The position numbers were made by a program, and so were the translations under genes. From assembly GCA_009829735.1 (NCBI GenBank), contig CM020618.1, positions 26,264,894-26,328,893 on the forward strand: a stretch of DNA of 64,000 bases, read 5' to 3'. How positions within the stretch are numbered: position 1 is the stretch's first letter; the number at the start of each line of letters is the position of its first letter. Source of the stretch: Pyropia yezoensis. Lineage: Eukaryota; Rhodophyta; Bangiophyceae; Bangiales; Bangiaceae. Of the stretch, positions 11,964 to 20,744 are shown one piece after another. Under the pieces are notes generated by a model, which worked only from the letters and a program-made list of their open reading frames with translations, ran no database searches and was not told where the DNA came from.

Positions 11964-13910
11964 ATGGCTAGCTCGGACCCCCCGTCGTCCGGGGAGTACA
12001 CGGGTGACGCACGTACTTCAGTGCCTTTGAATACTGGTGAGACACAGGTGGGTTTACCTGGGGTCGCAGAGGGACTAGAGGTCCCTCAAGCCAGCAGGAC
12101 TGGAAGTACGGGCGGGCAACAGGCCACCCCGACTCAGTCGGGAGTTCACTCGGGTGACACTTCTGATGTGGGTGGGCCGAAGTCTGGCCACCGCGTGGTA
12201 TACTCAACGGGAACGTCCCAAGGGGTGAGGACTGTCCCCGCGGGTTCCACTCGGGCTGGAGCCAACTTTGGCTTGGAGTCGTCGCCAACTAGGCTTTCGG
12301 AGGACGGTGGACCTCCGTTGGTCGGCGATGGGCTCGCGCCCATGCCCCCGGTTGAGACCCCTGAGGAACGTGGTTACCCCTCAGGTGGACTCCCGGAGGC
12401 GGACCGAGACTCAACTGGAGTCGTCAATCCACTCCTCGCGGAAACTGTCCGTCAGGAGGCGACCAATGTGTTGCGGCAGACTTTGCCGGACCTGGTGGTC
12501 ACGATGACGAATACTATTCTGAATCAGATTGTGGCGAGTTTGCCAGATGGCCTTAATGTCCAGACCGGATTGGGGCTTTCGAGCCCACAGGCGCAGGGGG
12601 AATCCCTCCCCACGCCTATCTCGGGTCGCCCCGAACTGGGGGCGACCCCTGTGACTCCCAACGAGGGAGCCACACCATACGCGGTGGGGCGTACGCCCTT
12701 CACGGGGGAGTTCCCCTCGGAAACGCCGGCGGCTACACCAAGCTCGCCGTACCAGACTACAGGCACTGAGGGTGGACTTACCCCAGTGCCACAGCGGCTG
12801 TTCCCTCAACGTGAGATGCCGCCCAAGATTCAGGTAGCCAACCCGGTCTACCAGCGGATCTTTGACTGTGAGACCTACGCTCTCCACAACAAGTCGGTGG
12901 CGTATGGTCCTGACCAGGCCCGAGCTATGGGCCGTGCCAAGAAGAATGCACTTCATTCTTTTGGGCACAGAGCGGAGTGGGATGGATCTCCCCCCCTCCG
13001 TGTCTTTGAGTTCCTACGTCGTTTCACAAAAGCCTGTGACGACAATGCCATAAGTGAAGGCATGGCTTTTTACATGCTACAGGAGTTTACGAAGGGCGAC
13101 CTACGGACAGAACTTATGTCCGTCATGCCCAGCTCCTCAAGTGGAGGCGCTGGGGAGGTGACGTCCTATTTGGAGCTCGTCAACTGGTTGTTGAGAGCCA
13201 TGGTTGATGAGGCAGCGTTGGCTTCTCAAGTCGAGGAGTTTACGCAAGCCCATCAGGAAGAGGCGGAGGACGAGTTGTCCTTTGCGGAGCGAGTCCGTAA
13301 GCTCAACAATCTTTGTGGGTTTCTTCATCCACAAGCTGTGGTGAAGAGTCGGTTTGTGGAGGGACTCCATTGGTCAGTCCGGATGGAGACCCGGGAGCAT
13401 AACACTGCCCGGGCGACCCTGGCCGAGTTGGCCAGGTTCGCCTATCGCAGAGGCGAGGCCTACCGCAAGTTGCGGGAGGAACAACGCCAGGAGCGCCAGG
13501 CCGAGTTCGCCAAGGAACGGGAGGAGGCGCGCCAGGCCAGAGAGTTGAGAGAGGCACGCCGAATCCGCAAGGAGAGGGTGGTAGCTGCCGTGGGAACTTC
13601 CCAGGGTACCTCTTCGTCTTCCCCAGTTGGGAAGACCCCTCCGGGAACTGACCATCGGTGTTGGAACTGCAACTCCGATGGACACTGGGCATATGACTGC
13701 CCCAAGTTGAGTAATCGCATCCAACAACTTGTTAGGAATGCGAGTAAGAAGTCGGCTACGAGCGAAGTACGTTCACGCCGCGAGGGTGGGTCTCGACCGG
13801 TCGTCTCGGTCGCCACACCCTCGGCGGAGGAGGCGGACACGTCGTCCTCGGACTCGTCGTCTTCCTCCCCGCCCTCAGATTTGGACGCCAAGTCGGCGGG
13901 AAACGAATGA
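11964..13910 (+). CDS. Gag polyprotein
   Basis: Structural protein that packages the retrotransposon RNA. The first ATG in frame is at 11964 and gives 648 residues; an open extension reaches a GTG at 11940. The first 290 residues are Ser/Thr/Gly/Pro-rich. A capsid-like region follows (MGRAKKNALHSFGHRAEWDG onward), then an Arg/Glu-rich helix (EEQRQERQAEFAKEREEA). One CCHC zinc knuckle, CWNCNSDGHWAYDC, lies at about residues 566-579. The tail is acidic and Ser-rich. The stop TGA overlaps the pol start as ATGA. Several perfect hairpins are embedded in the coding sequence, the longest at 12623-12648. Confidence 0.9.
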   Translation: MASSDPPSSGEYTGDARTSVPLNTGETQVGLPGVAEGLEVPQASRTGSTGGQQATPTQSGVHSGDTSDVGGPKSGHRVVYSTGTSQGVRTVPAGSTRAGANFGLESSPTRLSEDGGPPLVGDGLAPMPPVETPEERGYPSGGLPEADRDSTGVVNPLLAETVRQEATNVLRQTLPDLVVTMTNTILNQIVASLPDGLNVQTGLGLSSPQAQGESLPTPISGRPELGATPVTPNEGATPYAVGRTPFTGEFPSETPAATPSSPYQTTGTEGGLTPVPQRLFPQREMPPKIQVANPVYQRIFDCETYALHNKSVAYGPDQARAMGRAKKNALHSFGHRAEWDGSPPLRVFEFLRRFTKACDDNAISEGMAFYMLQEFTKGDLRTELMSVMPSSSSGGAGEVTSYLELVNWLLRAMVDEAALASQVEEFTQAHQEEAEDELSFAERVRKLNNLCGFLHPQAVVKSRFVEGLHWSVRMETREHNTARATLAELARFAYRRGEAYRKLREEQRQERQAEFAKEREEARQARELREARRIRKERVVAAVGTSQGTSSSSPVGKTPPGTDHRCWNCNSDGHWAYDCPKLSNRIQQLVRNASKKSATSEVRSRREGGSRPVVSVATPSAEEADTSSSDSSSSSPPSDLDAKSAGNE

Positions 13911-16417
13911 CCGTTGGGGCTGGTCGTCCGAAGCTCACAACGGCAGCCTCGGCCAAGTGGGCCAGGAGGACGAACCAACCGTGCCGGATACTGCGGCGAC
14001 CTAAGGGAGTCCGCCCACCTCGGGTAGGACTCCCCAAGAACGTAAACCCACGTCGGGTCATCGCGGTGCTGACGGGTGAGAACTTCCAGGTGGCTGGACG
14101 GGTGCAACTTGCCCCCGGCCGCGCCTGTTGTGCCCGTATCGTGCTTGATACCGGGTCAGGAGCCTCCTTGATACGCAAGTCGCTATTACCAAAGGAGGTA
14201 AAGCTCCAACGCTGGAGGTCCAAGGCTGACCATATGATTGACATCAATGGTGGGGTACTTCCCATCGTTGGTGCCGTGACCCTACCAACTAGGTTGGGGA
14301 CCCATGAGGTCGACGTGACCTATGGTGTAGTTGAGAATATATCGGTACCCCTGCTTCTGGGTACCCCTTATGTCGTAACACAAGTGCCTTTGATCTGTGG
14401 CCCCGAGTACTGGGTCAAGTTGATGAATGGGGAGACTATCCCCATCCTTGGTAAGGGAAAGTCTGTGGCTCCTGTGACAGTCTCACAGTCGAAGCCTGTT
14501 TGCTCTGTGAGGGAAGGGTTTACTGCTACCCTGCGTTTAGCCCGCAAAGTCACGTTGCCCCCCAACTCGGTGGCGCACGTTGACGTTGTAACTGATTTTT
14601 CGGGGAACGGGTTGGTGCACCCTAACCCCCGTCTTGCTCGCAAGCACCAAGTGCATGTTGCCCTTGGCACGATGGACTCCAAAGCCGGAGTCCCGTGGAG
14701 GATCCAGGTGATGAACCTGAGTCCGACGCCCAAGTACTTCAAGTCGGGAGCCAAGTTCGGCTATATCGACCAACATGAGGGACCGGTAGTAGCGGTCACC
14801 CTCAACGCGGGCGCAAGTAGCGACCCGAAGTCCGGAAAGGAGAAGCATCAAGCCAAGTCGGCCACCTCTCCTCGGCCCCATGTGAACATGGAGGGTGTTC
14901 CCCCCAGGTTGAGGGTTCAAGTTGAACGCCTCTTGGACCAATATCACAAGCTGTGGGATGGTCAATTGGGACTCATGAGAGCCACCCAACACCGGATCGA
15001 GTTGAAGCCCGGTGCACCCCCTATACGCCAACAACCGTATAGGGGAGGACCTCGTTCAAGGGCCCTCGTTAAGGAGCAAGTTGCTCGCATGGAGGCCCTC
15101 GATGTGATCGAGGCCAGCAACGCCGAGTGGGCGAGTCCGGTGGTTATCGTCCCCAAAGTTGATGGGACCCCCCGGTTTTGTATCGACTACCGTAAGCTCA
15201 ACGAGAGCACGGTGAAGGACAGTTATCCCCTACCTAGGATGGATGACTGTCTGGACTCTCTGGGGGAGGCAAACGTGTTCTCTACCCTGGACTGTAACGC
15301 GGGGTACTGGCAAATTCCCATTGCCCCGGAGGACAGGCATAAAACTACCTTTACCTGTCACTGTGGTACCTACCAGTGCAAGCGTCTACCCTTTGGTCTG
15401 TGTAACACGCCGGCAACTTTCCAGCGCGCTATGGACATGATTCTGGCCGGAGTACGGTGGCAGATCTGTCTTGTGTACCTAGACGATATCATTGTGTTCT
15501 CCCGAAGTCCGGAGGAACACATTGGCCATCTTGGCCAGGTGTTCAAGCTACTTGCTGACGCCGGTGTGTCACTGAAGGCGAGTAAGTGCCACCTCTTCAC
15601 TCAAGAGGTGGAGTACTTGGGACATGTTGTCCGTCCGGGGCGTCTCAGTGTTAACGAGAAGAACTTGAGGGCCATACGTAAGGCTCAGTACCCCCGGACC
15701 CAGACCCAGATGAGGAGCTTCCTCGGGATGTGTAACGTGTACCGACGTTTCACCAAGGGCTTCGCCAAGGTGGCGAAGCCGTTGAATGAGCTAGTGAGCT
15801 CAACGCTACCGAAGAACCTGCCTCCCCCAAGTCGGGTGGAGCAGGAATCCTTTGAGACTCTTCGGGACCTTCTGCTGAAGCCCCCCATCTTGGCAATTCC
15901 CAGGTTGGGAGGCCACTACATCCTGGATGTGGACGCTAGCTACGACCAACTTGGTTGTGTGTTGCTTCAGCAGCAGCCGGACAAGGAGTACTTGCCGGTG
16001 GGATACTTTAGTAAGGGGCTGAACTCGGCCGAGAAGAACTACGGAGTCACCGAGTTGGAAGGACTCGCAGTGGTGTGGGCGGTGACGTCACTTCGTCACT
16101 ACCTGGAGGGTGAGAAGTTCCTCATCCGCTGTGACCACCGCGCGTTGCAGTTCATCTTTAAGACGGACTGTACGAACACTCGTCTCAACCGGTGGAGGGT
16201 GCGACTGGCACCCTTCAACTTTGACATTGAGTACCGACCTGGCAGGCAACATGCCCTTGCCGACGGCCTCTCTCGGGTACCTACCGAGGGGCTGGACACT
16301 AACCCAGTCGATGAGGACATCCCCATTGTGGGGGTAGTCACGCGCTCGGGTCAGGCGTTAACCCCGAGGCGCCAGGGAACAAGAAGTACTTGCCCCTGTC
16401 CCTGGACGAGGTGGTGA
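13907..16417 (+). CDS. Pol: protease, reverse transcriptase, RNase H
   Basis: Copies the element RNA into DNA. The aspartic protease motif VLDTGSGASLI lies around residue 80. Reverse transcriptase has DYRKLNESTVKDSYPLPRMD, LDCNAGYWQI, LPFGLCNTPATFQRAMD and the catalytic YLDD at 15476-15487. RNase H has LDVDASYDQLGCVL and ends near RQHALADGLSRVP. The ORF starts at an ATG overlapping the gag stop (ATGA), so translation could be coupled by termination-reinitiation. After about 16330 the conserved frame moves by -1 into integrase, and the last residues of this ORF (about RRQGTRSTCPCPWTRW) are out-of-frame sequence. No inactivating change is seen in the catalytic motifs. Confidence 0.93.
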   Translation: MTVGAGRPKLTTAASAKWARRTNQPCRILRRPKGVRPPRVGLPKNVNPRRVIAVLTGENFQVAGRVQLAPGRACCARIVLDTGSGASLIRKSLLPKEVKLQRWRSKADHMIDINGGVLPIVGAVTLPTRLGTHEVDVTYGVVENISVPLLLGTPYVVTQVPLICGPEYWVKLMNGETIPILGKGKSVAPVTVSQSKPVCSVREGFTATLRLARKVTLPPNSVAHVDVVTDFSGNGLVHPNPRLARKHQVHVALGTMDSKAGVPWRIQVMNLSPTPKYFKSGAKFGYIDQHEGPVVAVTLNAGASSDPKSGKEKHQAKSATSPRPHVNMEGVPPRLRVQVERLLDQYHKLWDGQLGLMRATQHRIELKPGAPPIRQQPYRGGPRSRALVKEQVARMEALDVIEASNAEWASPVVIVPKVDGTPRFCIDYRKLNESTVKDSYPLPRMDDCLDSLGEANVFSTLDCNAGYWQIPIAPEDRHKTTFTCHCGTYQCKRLPFGLCNTPATFQRAMDMILAGVRWQICLVYLDDIIVFSRSPEEHIGHLGQVFKLLADAGVSLKASKCHLFTQEVEYLGHVVRPGRLSVNEKNLRAIRKAQYPRTQTQMRSFLGMCNVYRRFTKGFAKVAKPLNELVSSTLPKNLPPPSRVEQESFETLRDLLLKPPILAIPRLGGHYILDVDASYDQLGCVLLQQQPDKEYLPVGYFSKGLNSAEKNYGVTELEGLAVVWAVTSLRHYLEGEKFLIRCDHRALQFIFKTDCTNTRLNRWRVRLAPFNFDIEYRPGRQHALADGLSRVPTEGLDTNPVDEDIPIVGVVTRSGQALTPRRQGTRSTCPCPWTRW

Positions 16418-17889
16418 AGGCCCAGGCCGAGGATCCCTTCTGCAAGTCGCAGAGGGATATGCTGGATACGGTGGTTGAGACGCGCTTCTTTCTGGGAGAC
16501 GATGGCCTCCTCATGAGGAGGGGGGTATTCCAGGGGACCGAACAACTTGTCGTCCCCGCATCCCTCAAGGACAGTATCCTTGAGAGGGAGCACAACGCTC
16601 CCACGGGTGGACACCTGGGGTCTAGTAAACTGTACAAGACCCTGAGGACCAGGTACTACTGGCCGTCCATGGTGGTGGACATCTACAGTTGGGTGGCTGC
16701 CTGCACAAGTTGTGCACAGAATCGTCTGATGGAACGGCGGCCTAGTACGGCTATGCTATTGTTCCCGGCCAAGGAGCCCTTCGCCGCGTTGGCGATGGAC
16801 ATCCTTGGGCCACTGCCCGTGACCGAGGAGGGCAACCAGTACCTCCTGGTCATCTGTGACCGCTTCACGAAACTTACGCGAGCGATCCCACTGGCAGAGA
16901 TCACGGCCATGTCGGTCGTGTCAGCCTTCCTAGATCACTGGGTTGCCGCGTATGGCATCCCAGATAGTACACTATCGGACAATGGACCGCAATTTGCGTC
17001 TGTACTGTTTCAGGGAAAGCTGGATATGTTGGGGGTTAAGGCAAACTATGCCACCCCCTACCACCCACAAACTAATGGGCAGGTGGAGCGCTTCAACAAA
17101 ACTATTGTTAGGCAGCTGCGCCACTATGTGAGTGAGCACGTGAAGACGTGGGACCAATATATTTCTATCCTTACTACTGCCTACAATTCGCAGGTTCACT
17201 CATCTACAGGGGAAGTACCCCTCGCTTTTGTGACCCCCCGTCGCGTGCGGTCTATTGCCGTACGGCGGTCGCTCCCAACTAGGGAGGATGGTGGCAGCAC
17301 GCCTACTCCTACTGAGAGTAAGGCGGAGTTCGCCGCTAGGCTTGAAAACCTCATCCCTAAAGTCAGGGCTGAGATGGACAAAGCACAAAAGCGCTACAAG
17401 CGTACTTTTGACAAAAAGGTGCGCAATGCTAAACATGTCCCCGAGCAGGGTGACTGGGTGCTGGTACACTCGCACACCCCAACTGGGGGTAAGCTGGTAT
17501 TCCAGACGAAGGGACCGTACCAGGTTCTTCGTACTGATGGGCGGCGCTTCACCATCGAAAGTGACGATGGGGTCCGCACAGTGAACGGACAGGACGTGGT
17601 CAAAGTTGCACCACCGCCTGCAGGCGACCCAGCTTGGGCACGTGCGTTGGAGTCGTGGCGCCTCCCCTCACTGCCTGCGGCCAAACAGGGCCCGCAGGAG
17701 TACGTGTTCGATAAGTTCATCGACCACGGATGGAATGAAAACACTGACCGCCTCATGTTGAGGGTGCGTTGGTTTGGCTACAAAGCCAAGGACGATACAT
17801 GGGAGTATGTGGAGGACCTTCCTGCTGAGAAGGTCCGGGCGTACTGTGCCCGGAATGAGATAGACCCTAACAGCCCTCCCTCAACGTGA
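16330..17889 (+). CDS. Integrase with C-terminal chromodomain
   Basis: Inserts the cDNA into the genome. The HHCC zinc-binding N-terminus includes EHNAPTGGHLGSSK and CTSCAQ. The catalytic core has D in MAMDILGPLP, D in LSDNGPQFAS and E in TNGQVERFNK, the D,D-35-E arrangement. The chromodomain near the end reads EYVFDKFIDHGWNEN through RWFGYKAKDDTWEYVEDL and would guide insertion to marked chromatin. The reading frame is -1 relative to RT and is open from upstream of 16381 (KKYLPLSLDEVV). It could therefore be reached by a -1 shift at the G5 run 16330-16334, or the split could be a one-base mutation. Confidence 0.92.
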   Translation, partial: GGSHALGSGVNPEAPGNKKYLPLSLDEVVKAQAEDPFCKSQRDMLDTVVETRFFLGDDGLLMRRGVFQGTEQLVVPASLKDSILEREHNAPTGGHLGSSKLYKTLRTRYYWPSMVVDIYSWVAACTSCAQNRLMERRPSTAMLLFPAKEPFAALAMDILGPLPVTEEGNQYLLVICDRFTKLTRAIPLAEITAMSVVSAFLDHWVAAYGIPDSTLSDNGPQFASVLFQGKLDMLGVKANYATPYHPQTNGQVERFNKTIVRQLRHYVSEHVKTWDQYISILTTAYNSQVHSSTGEVPLAFVTPRRVRSIAVRRSLPTREDGGSTPTPTESKAEFAARLENLIPKVRAEMDKAQKRYKRTFDKKVRNAKHVPEQGDWVLVHSHTPTGGKLVFQTKGPYQVLRTDGRRFTIESDDGVRTVNGQDVVKVAPPPAGDPAWARALESWRLPSLPAAKQGPQEYVFDKFIDHGWNENTDRLMLRVRWFGYKAKDDTWEYVEDLPAEKVRAYCARNEIDPNSPPST

Positions 17890-18000
17890 GAGAAGGCCGA
17901 GCAACAGTGCCACGAGAGTGCTTCAAGTCGAAGTGGTACGCAGAGTGGCTTTTAACTACAGCCCTAACCCTCACACTCTCACAACAAAGGCAGCTGCCAA

Positions 18001-19932
18001 CTAGGCACGCATGCTAGACTTCCCCACTCCACGGCCCTCGCCCTCACGTGGAGGCGAGCGGCGAGACCCACGCCGATAACGGTCTCCACTCGTTGGAGGG
18101 GGCGGCGGCTCCAAGTCGGAACCGTCGCGCCCCTCACGGTCGCGCAAGTGGCGCCGACCGTGGCCACTCTTCTGCCTGGTCTTGCGCGCAAGTTTGCGAC
18201 GCAGACGCTGGACAGACTCCGTCTCCGACGGGGTAGAGGACTCCGAGACGGAGTAAGACAACTCGTCTTCCGACACGGAGGGAGAGCGCCGAGAGTGTCG
18301 GCGACGACGGCGAGGAGGCGAGTATGCCCGGCTCGCGCGACGTTTGCCACGCCCAAGTGGGGCTGGCTGGGGCATAATAGCCCCAATGCGAGCCAACTCG
18401 GCTGTCATAAACTCCGCCTCCGACTCGCAACTCGCGGTCGCCACTGCAGTACGAACGCGCTCCTCAAGTTGAGGAGTCTCGGAACTCTGTAGGGTTGCGG
18501 TCGACGCGGCCAACCAGGAAATGGTGCGCACCAACGTGGTGATCATCATCTCTGAGGTTAGAGGCGTGGGCGGCAACACCAACTTGGGGTATACCGTCAG
18601 GAGGGTGGCCCCCAAGTTGGGGGACACCGGGGTGGAAGACTCCACGGCCACGCTGATCGGGATGATTCCGTGAGGTTGGAAAGGAACAGGAGGAAGCGGA
18701 GGGGCCCGCCGAGGTGGCGGTACCCGGGTGTAACTGCGACCCCGACTTGGGGCCCCCGCAGTGGGTTGAGTCATATGGTCATCATAGGACGGCACGGCCA
18801 TAACTATGGGCTTGTCCGGGGGTGGCGCAGTGTGGCGATCCACCCCCGGGGCATACGGGTAGTCCCCGATGCCCAACCCCTCTCGTAGGACCACACGGCC
18901 GTCGTGAAGTTCACGAGCGACCCACACGAACTGGCGAAGTGCGCCATCGTCCTTGGGCCCACGAGTGGGGCGGCGCAACTTGTGCTCAATGCTCTCCCAC
19001 TCGATAAACTTATGGAGCCGGAGCATCTCCTCAAGTAGAGTGAGTTGTCCTGATGAGCACCGCTCAGCAACTAGCTGAGGGGTGAGCTGTTCCAAACCCT
19101 GGATGAGCCGGAGGGGGAGATGCCAGAGCATCCCCCGCCGCTGAACACAGGACACCCAGGTCGACATGACCTCGAGGAGCCACTGGGTGGCCAACATGGC
19201 CCACACCAGGTGATCAGGGGCAGCCGTCAACATGACGGAGCGGAAGTGGTCAAGCAACCGGGGCAACAACGCCGGGAACCCGTAGGGGACCTCAACTTGA
19301 GGCCACCACTCGGGCTTCTTCGGATAGTACTGCTCCTTACTGGCAGCAGACTGTTGAGGAAACTCAAGTTGAGCCGAGGTCACCAAGTAGGGACCTCGCC
19401 GGAAGTCTTTCTCCATCCGCACATCAAAGTGATGAGTGTGCGGATCGGCCTCGTGGAGGTACGGTGGGCGAGTTGCCACAGCGTCCCACGTGAAGGTCGG
19501 CAAGACGCCGGGACCCGGGATAGTTCCCCCGCGGTCCACCATAGCCTTGGCACGTTGGACGTCTTCAACCTCCTCGTCGTCCAGGAAGGCAAGCTGGTCC
19601 GTCCTGAAGCCGGCCGGGAACCCGACCCTACGGGGATACTTCTCCCGTAGGCGGTCCCATACCCGGCCCATCGCTGCGCCAAGTCGGCCACAGCGAAGAA
19701 CAGTCAACCCCTCCTCATAAAGAGGCCAAGCGGGGTAAAACCACCGCCCCAAGGCCTCACGCGGGACAACTTGTCCCGCCTCCGGGGGAGACCCCGCCGT
19801 CAACCCAAAGCCGGGTGACGCGGGAGTCCCATCCCCCGGAGCGATCGCGGAAGTCCCGGCGGGTGCTGCACCGTAGGAGGTGTCCTCCATGCGCTCGTCA
19901 AGAGAGTCCGTTTCCACTCCCGGAGTCGCCAT
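18001..19932 (-). CDS. Large antisense ORF, unknown function, Arg/Ser-rich tail
   Basis: An ORF of 643 residues from ATG at 19932; the frame stays open up to 20103. It lies opposite gag-pol between integrase and the 3' LTR, where some Ty3 elements carry an extra gene. The centre is ordered-looking and Trp/Leu-rich (FYPAWPLYEEGLTVLRCGRL, EWWPQVEVPYGFPALLPRLL, LVWAMLATQWLLEVM). The C-terminus is rich in Arg-Ser, Arg-Arg and acidic Ser runs (SPPRRRRRHSRRSPSVSEDE), resembling SR-type RNA-binding tails. I do not recognise the family. The 3' LTR in reverse could supply a promoter. Hairpins with N-A-S-T-N loops are especially dense here, about one per 50-150 bp. Length and lack of stops make chance openness unlikely. 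Confidence 0.7.
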   Translation of the reverse strand: MATPGVETDSLDERMEDTSYGAAPAGTSAIAPGDGTPASPGFGLTAGSPPEAGQVVPREALGRWFYPAWPLYEEGLTVLRCGRLGAAMGRVWDRLREKYPRRVGFPAGFRTDQLAFLDDEEVEDVQRAKAMVDRGGTIPGPGVLPTFTWDAVATRPPYLHEADPHTHHFDVRMEKDFRRGPYLVTSAQLEFPQQSAASKEQYYPKKPEWWPQVEVPYGFPALLPRLLDHFRSVMLTAAPDHLVWAMLATQWLLEVMSTWVSCVQRRGMLWHLPLRLIQGLEQLTPQLVAERCSSGQLTLLEEMLRLHKFIEWESIEHKLRRPTRGPKDDGALRQFVWVARELHDGRVVLREGLGIGDYPYAPGVDRHTAPPPDKPIVMAVPSYDDHMTQPTAGAPSRGRSYTRVPPPRRAPPLPPVPFQPHGIIPISVAVESSTPVSPNLGATLLTVYPKLVLPPTPLTSEMMITTLVRTISWLAASTATLQSSETPQLEERVRTAVATASCESEAEFMTAELARIGAIMPQPAPLGRGKRRASRAYSPPRRRRRHSRRSPSVSEDELSYSVSESSTPSETESVQRLRRKLARKTRQKSGHGRRHLRDREGRDGSDLEPPPPPTSGDRYRRGSRRSPPREGEGRGVGKSSMRA

Positions 19933-20257
19933 GGCTCTCCCCAAGTTGGGGGGAGACGCTCTGGCTATCGCAGCACGAGACCCGCCTCGAGTTGAGGGGG
20001 ACTCGGATCGTGGGTATACGGGTGGCCTCCCCAGCGTGGGGCGGCCCAGTGGAAGGTGAAGGGGAGGTGGTGGTGATGGTGAAGTGTGAACTGAGGAGAG
20101 CAAGCTGCCGAGTGGGCAAGCTTGAGGAGAGGGGCGGTCAACGTGACCGCCTCCACATCCGTGTTACGTACTCGATGGGGGACAGCAAGTCGCGCCCCCA
20201 ACGCCGAGACGTGCGTTTACGCACCCCCTCACAGGGCCGACAGGGTCGGTCGGAACT

Positions 20258-20270
20258 GAGGAGAGGGGAG
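20258..20270 (+). other. Polypurine tract
   Basis: GAGGAGAGGGGAG directly precedes the 3' LTR at the position of the plus-strand primer in LTR retrotransposons. Confidence 0.8.
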
Positions 20271-20739
20271 TGTGGCAGTATTGACCCCCAGGTAGGGGGG
20301 CAACACGTGCCATGCAAGGGGCGGCAGGCCACTAGCCTGATCCGTTCCTCCCCCTGCATTTGGGTCCATATTCCCTAAGTTTGGGATAGTTAGCTTAGTA
20401 GTAAATCCAACTTGGATTTGAGGGTTTTCTGCATTTATCGTCTTGAATTTTCGTGTGGCCCGGTGGGCAGGTGCTGGGGTGGGAGATTCTGAGTGGCGAG
20501 ATTCTGAGTGGACCCTGGGGGGATAAGGGGAGGGACAGCGGGGCTTGGCCCTGCGTCCCCGTCCCGACCAAGAAACTGTTGGACCACACACCATCTTCTT
20601 GTTTGTCCGTGGGGGGTTTGCCCCACAACAGGGACAGAGTGTGTGCGACTTGCACTTCTTCCGGTTCCCCCGACACGGGAGGCAGCCCTGGCACACCGCC
20701 CCAACTTGGGTGCCGTGTGTGCTTGTGGTTTTTGCCACA
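20271..20739 (+). repeat. 3' LTR
   Basis: 469 bp, matching the 5' LTR except for one visible substitution near its 24th base. It is followed by the target duplication GTTAG. Confidence 0.95.
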
Positions 20740-20744
20740 GTTAG

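Larger units (their letters stand above)
11376..20739 (+). mobile_element. Nearly intact chromodomain Ty3/gypsy retrotransposon
   Basis: The element is 9,364 bp. It has 469-bp direct LTRs beginning TGTGGCA and ending TGCCACA, and a perfect 5-bp target duplication GTTAG at 11371-11375 and 20740-20744. The order is 5' LTR, primer-binding site, gag, protease-RT-RNase H, integrase with C-terminal chromodomain, a large antisense ORF, purine tract and 3' LTR. RT-RNase H before integrase plus the chromodomain places it among Ty3/gypsy chromoviruses. The two LTRs differ at one base that I can see (11399 G versus A), so insertion is recent. No in-frame stop interrupts the catalytic domains, but integrase lies in a different frame from RT. 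Confidence 0.95.
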
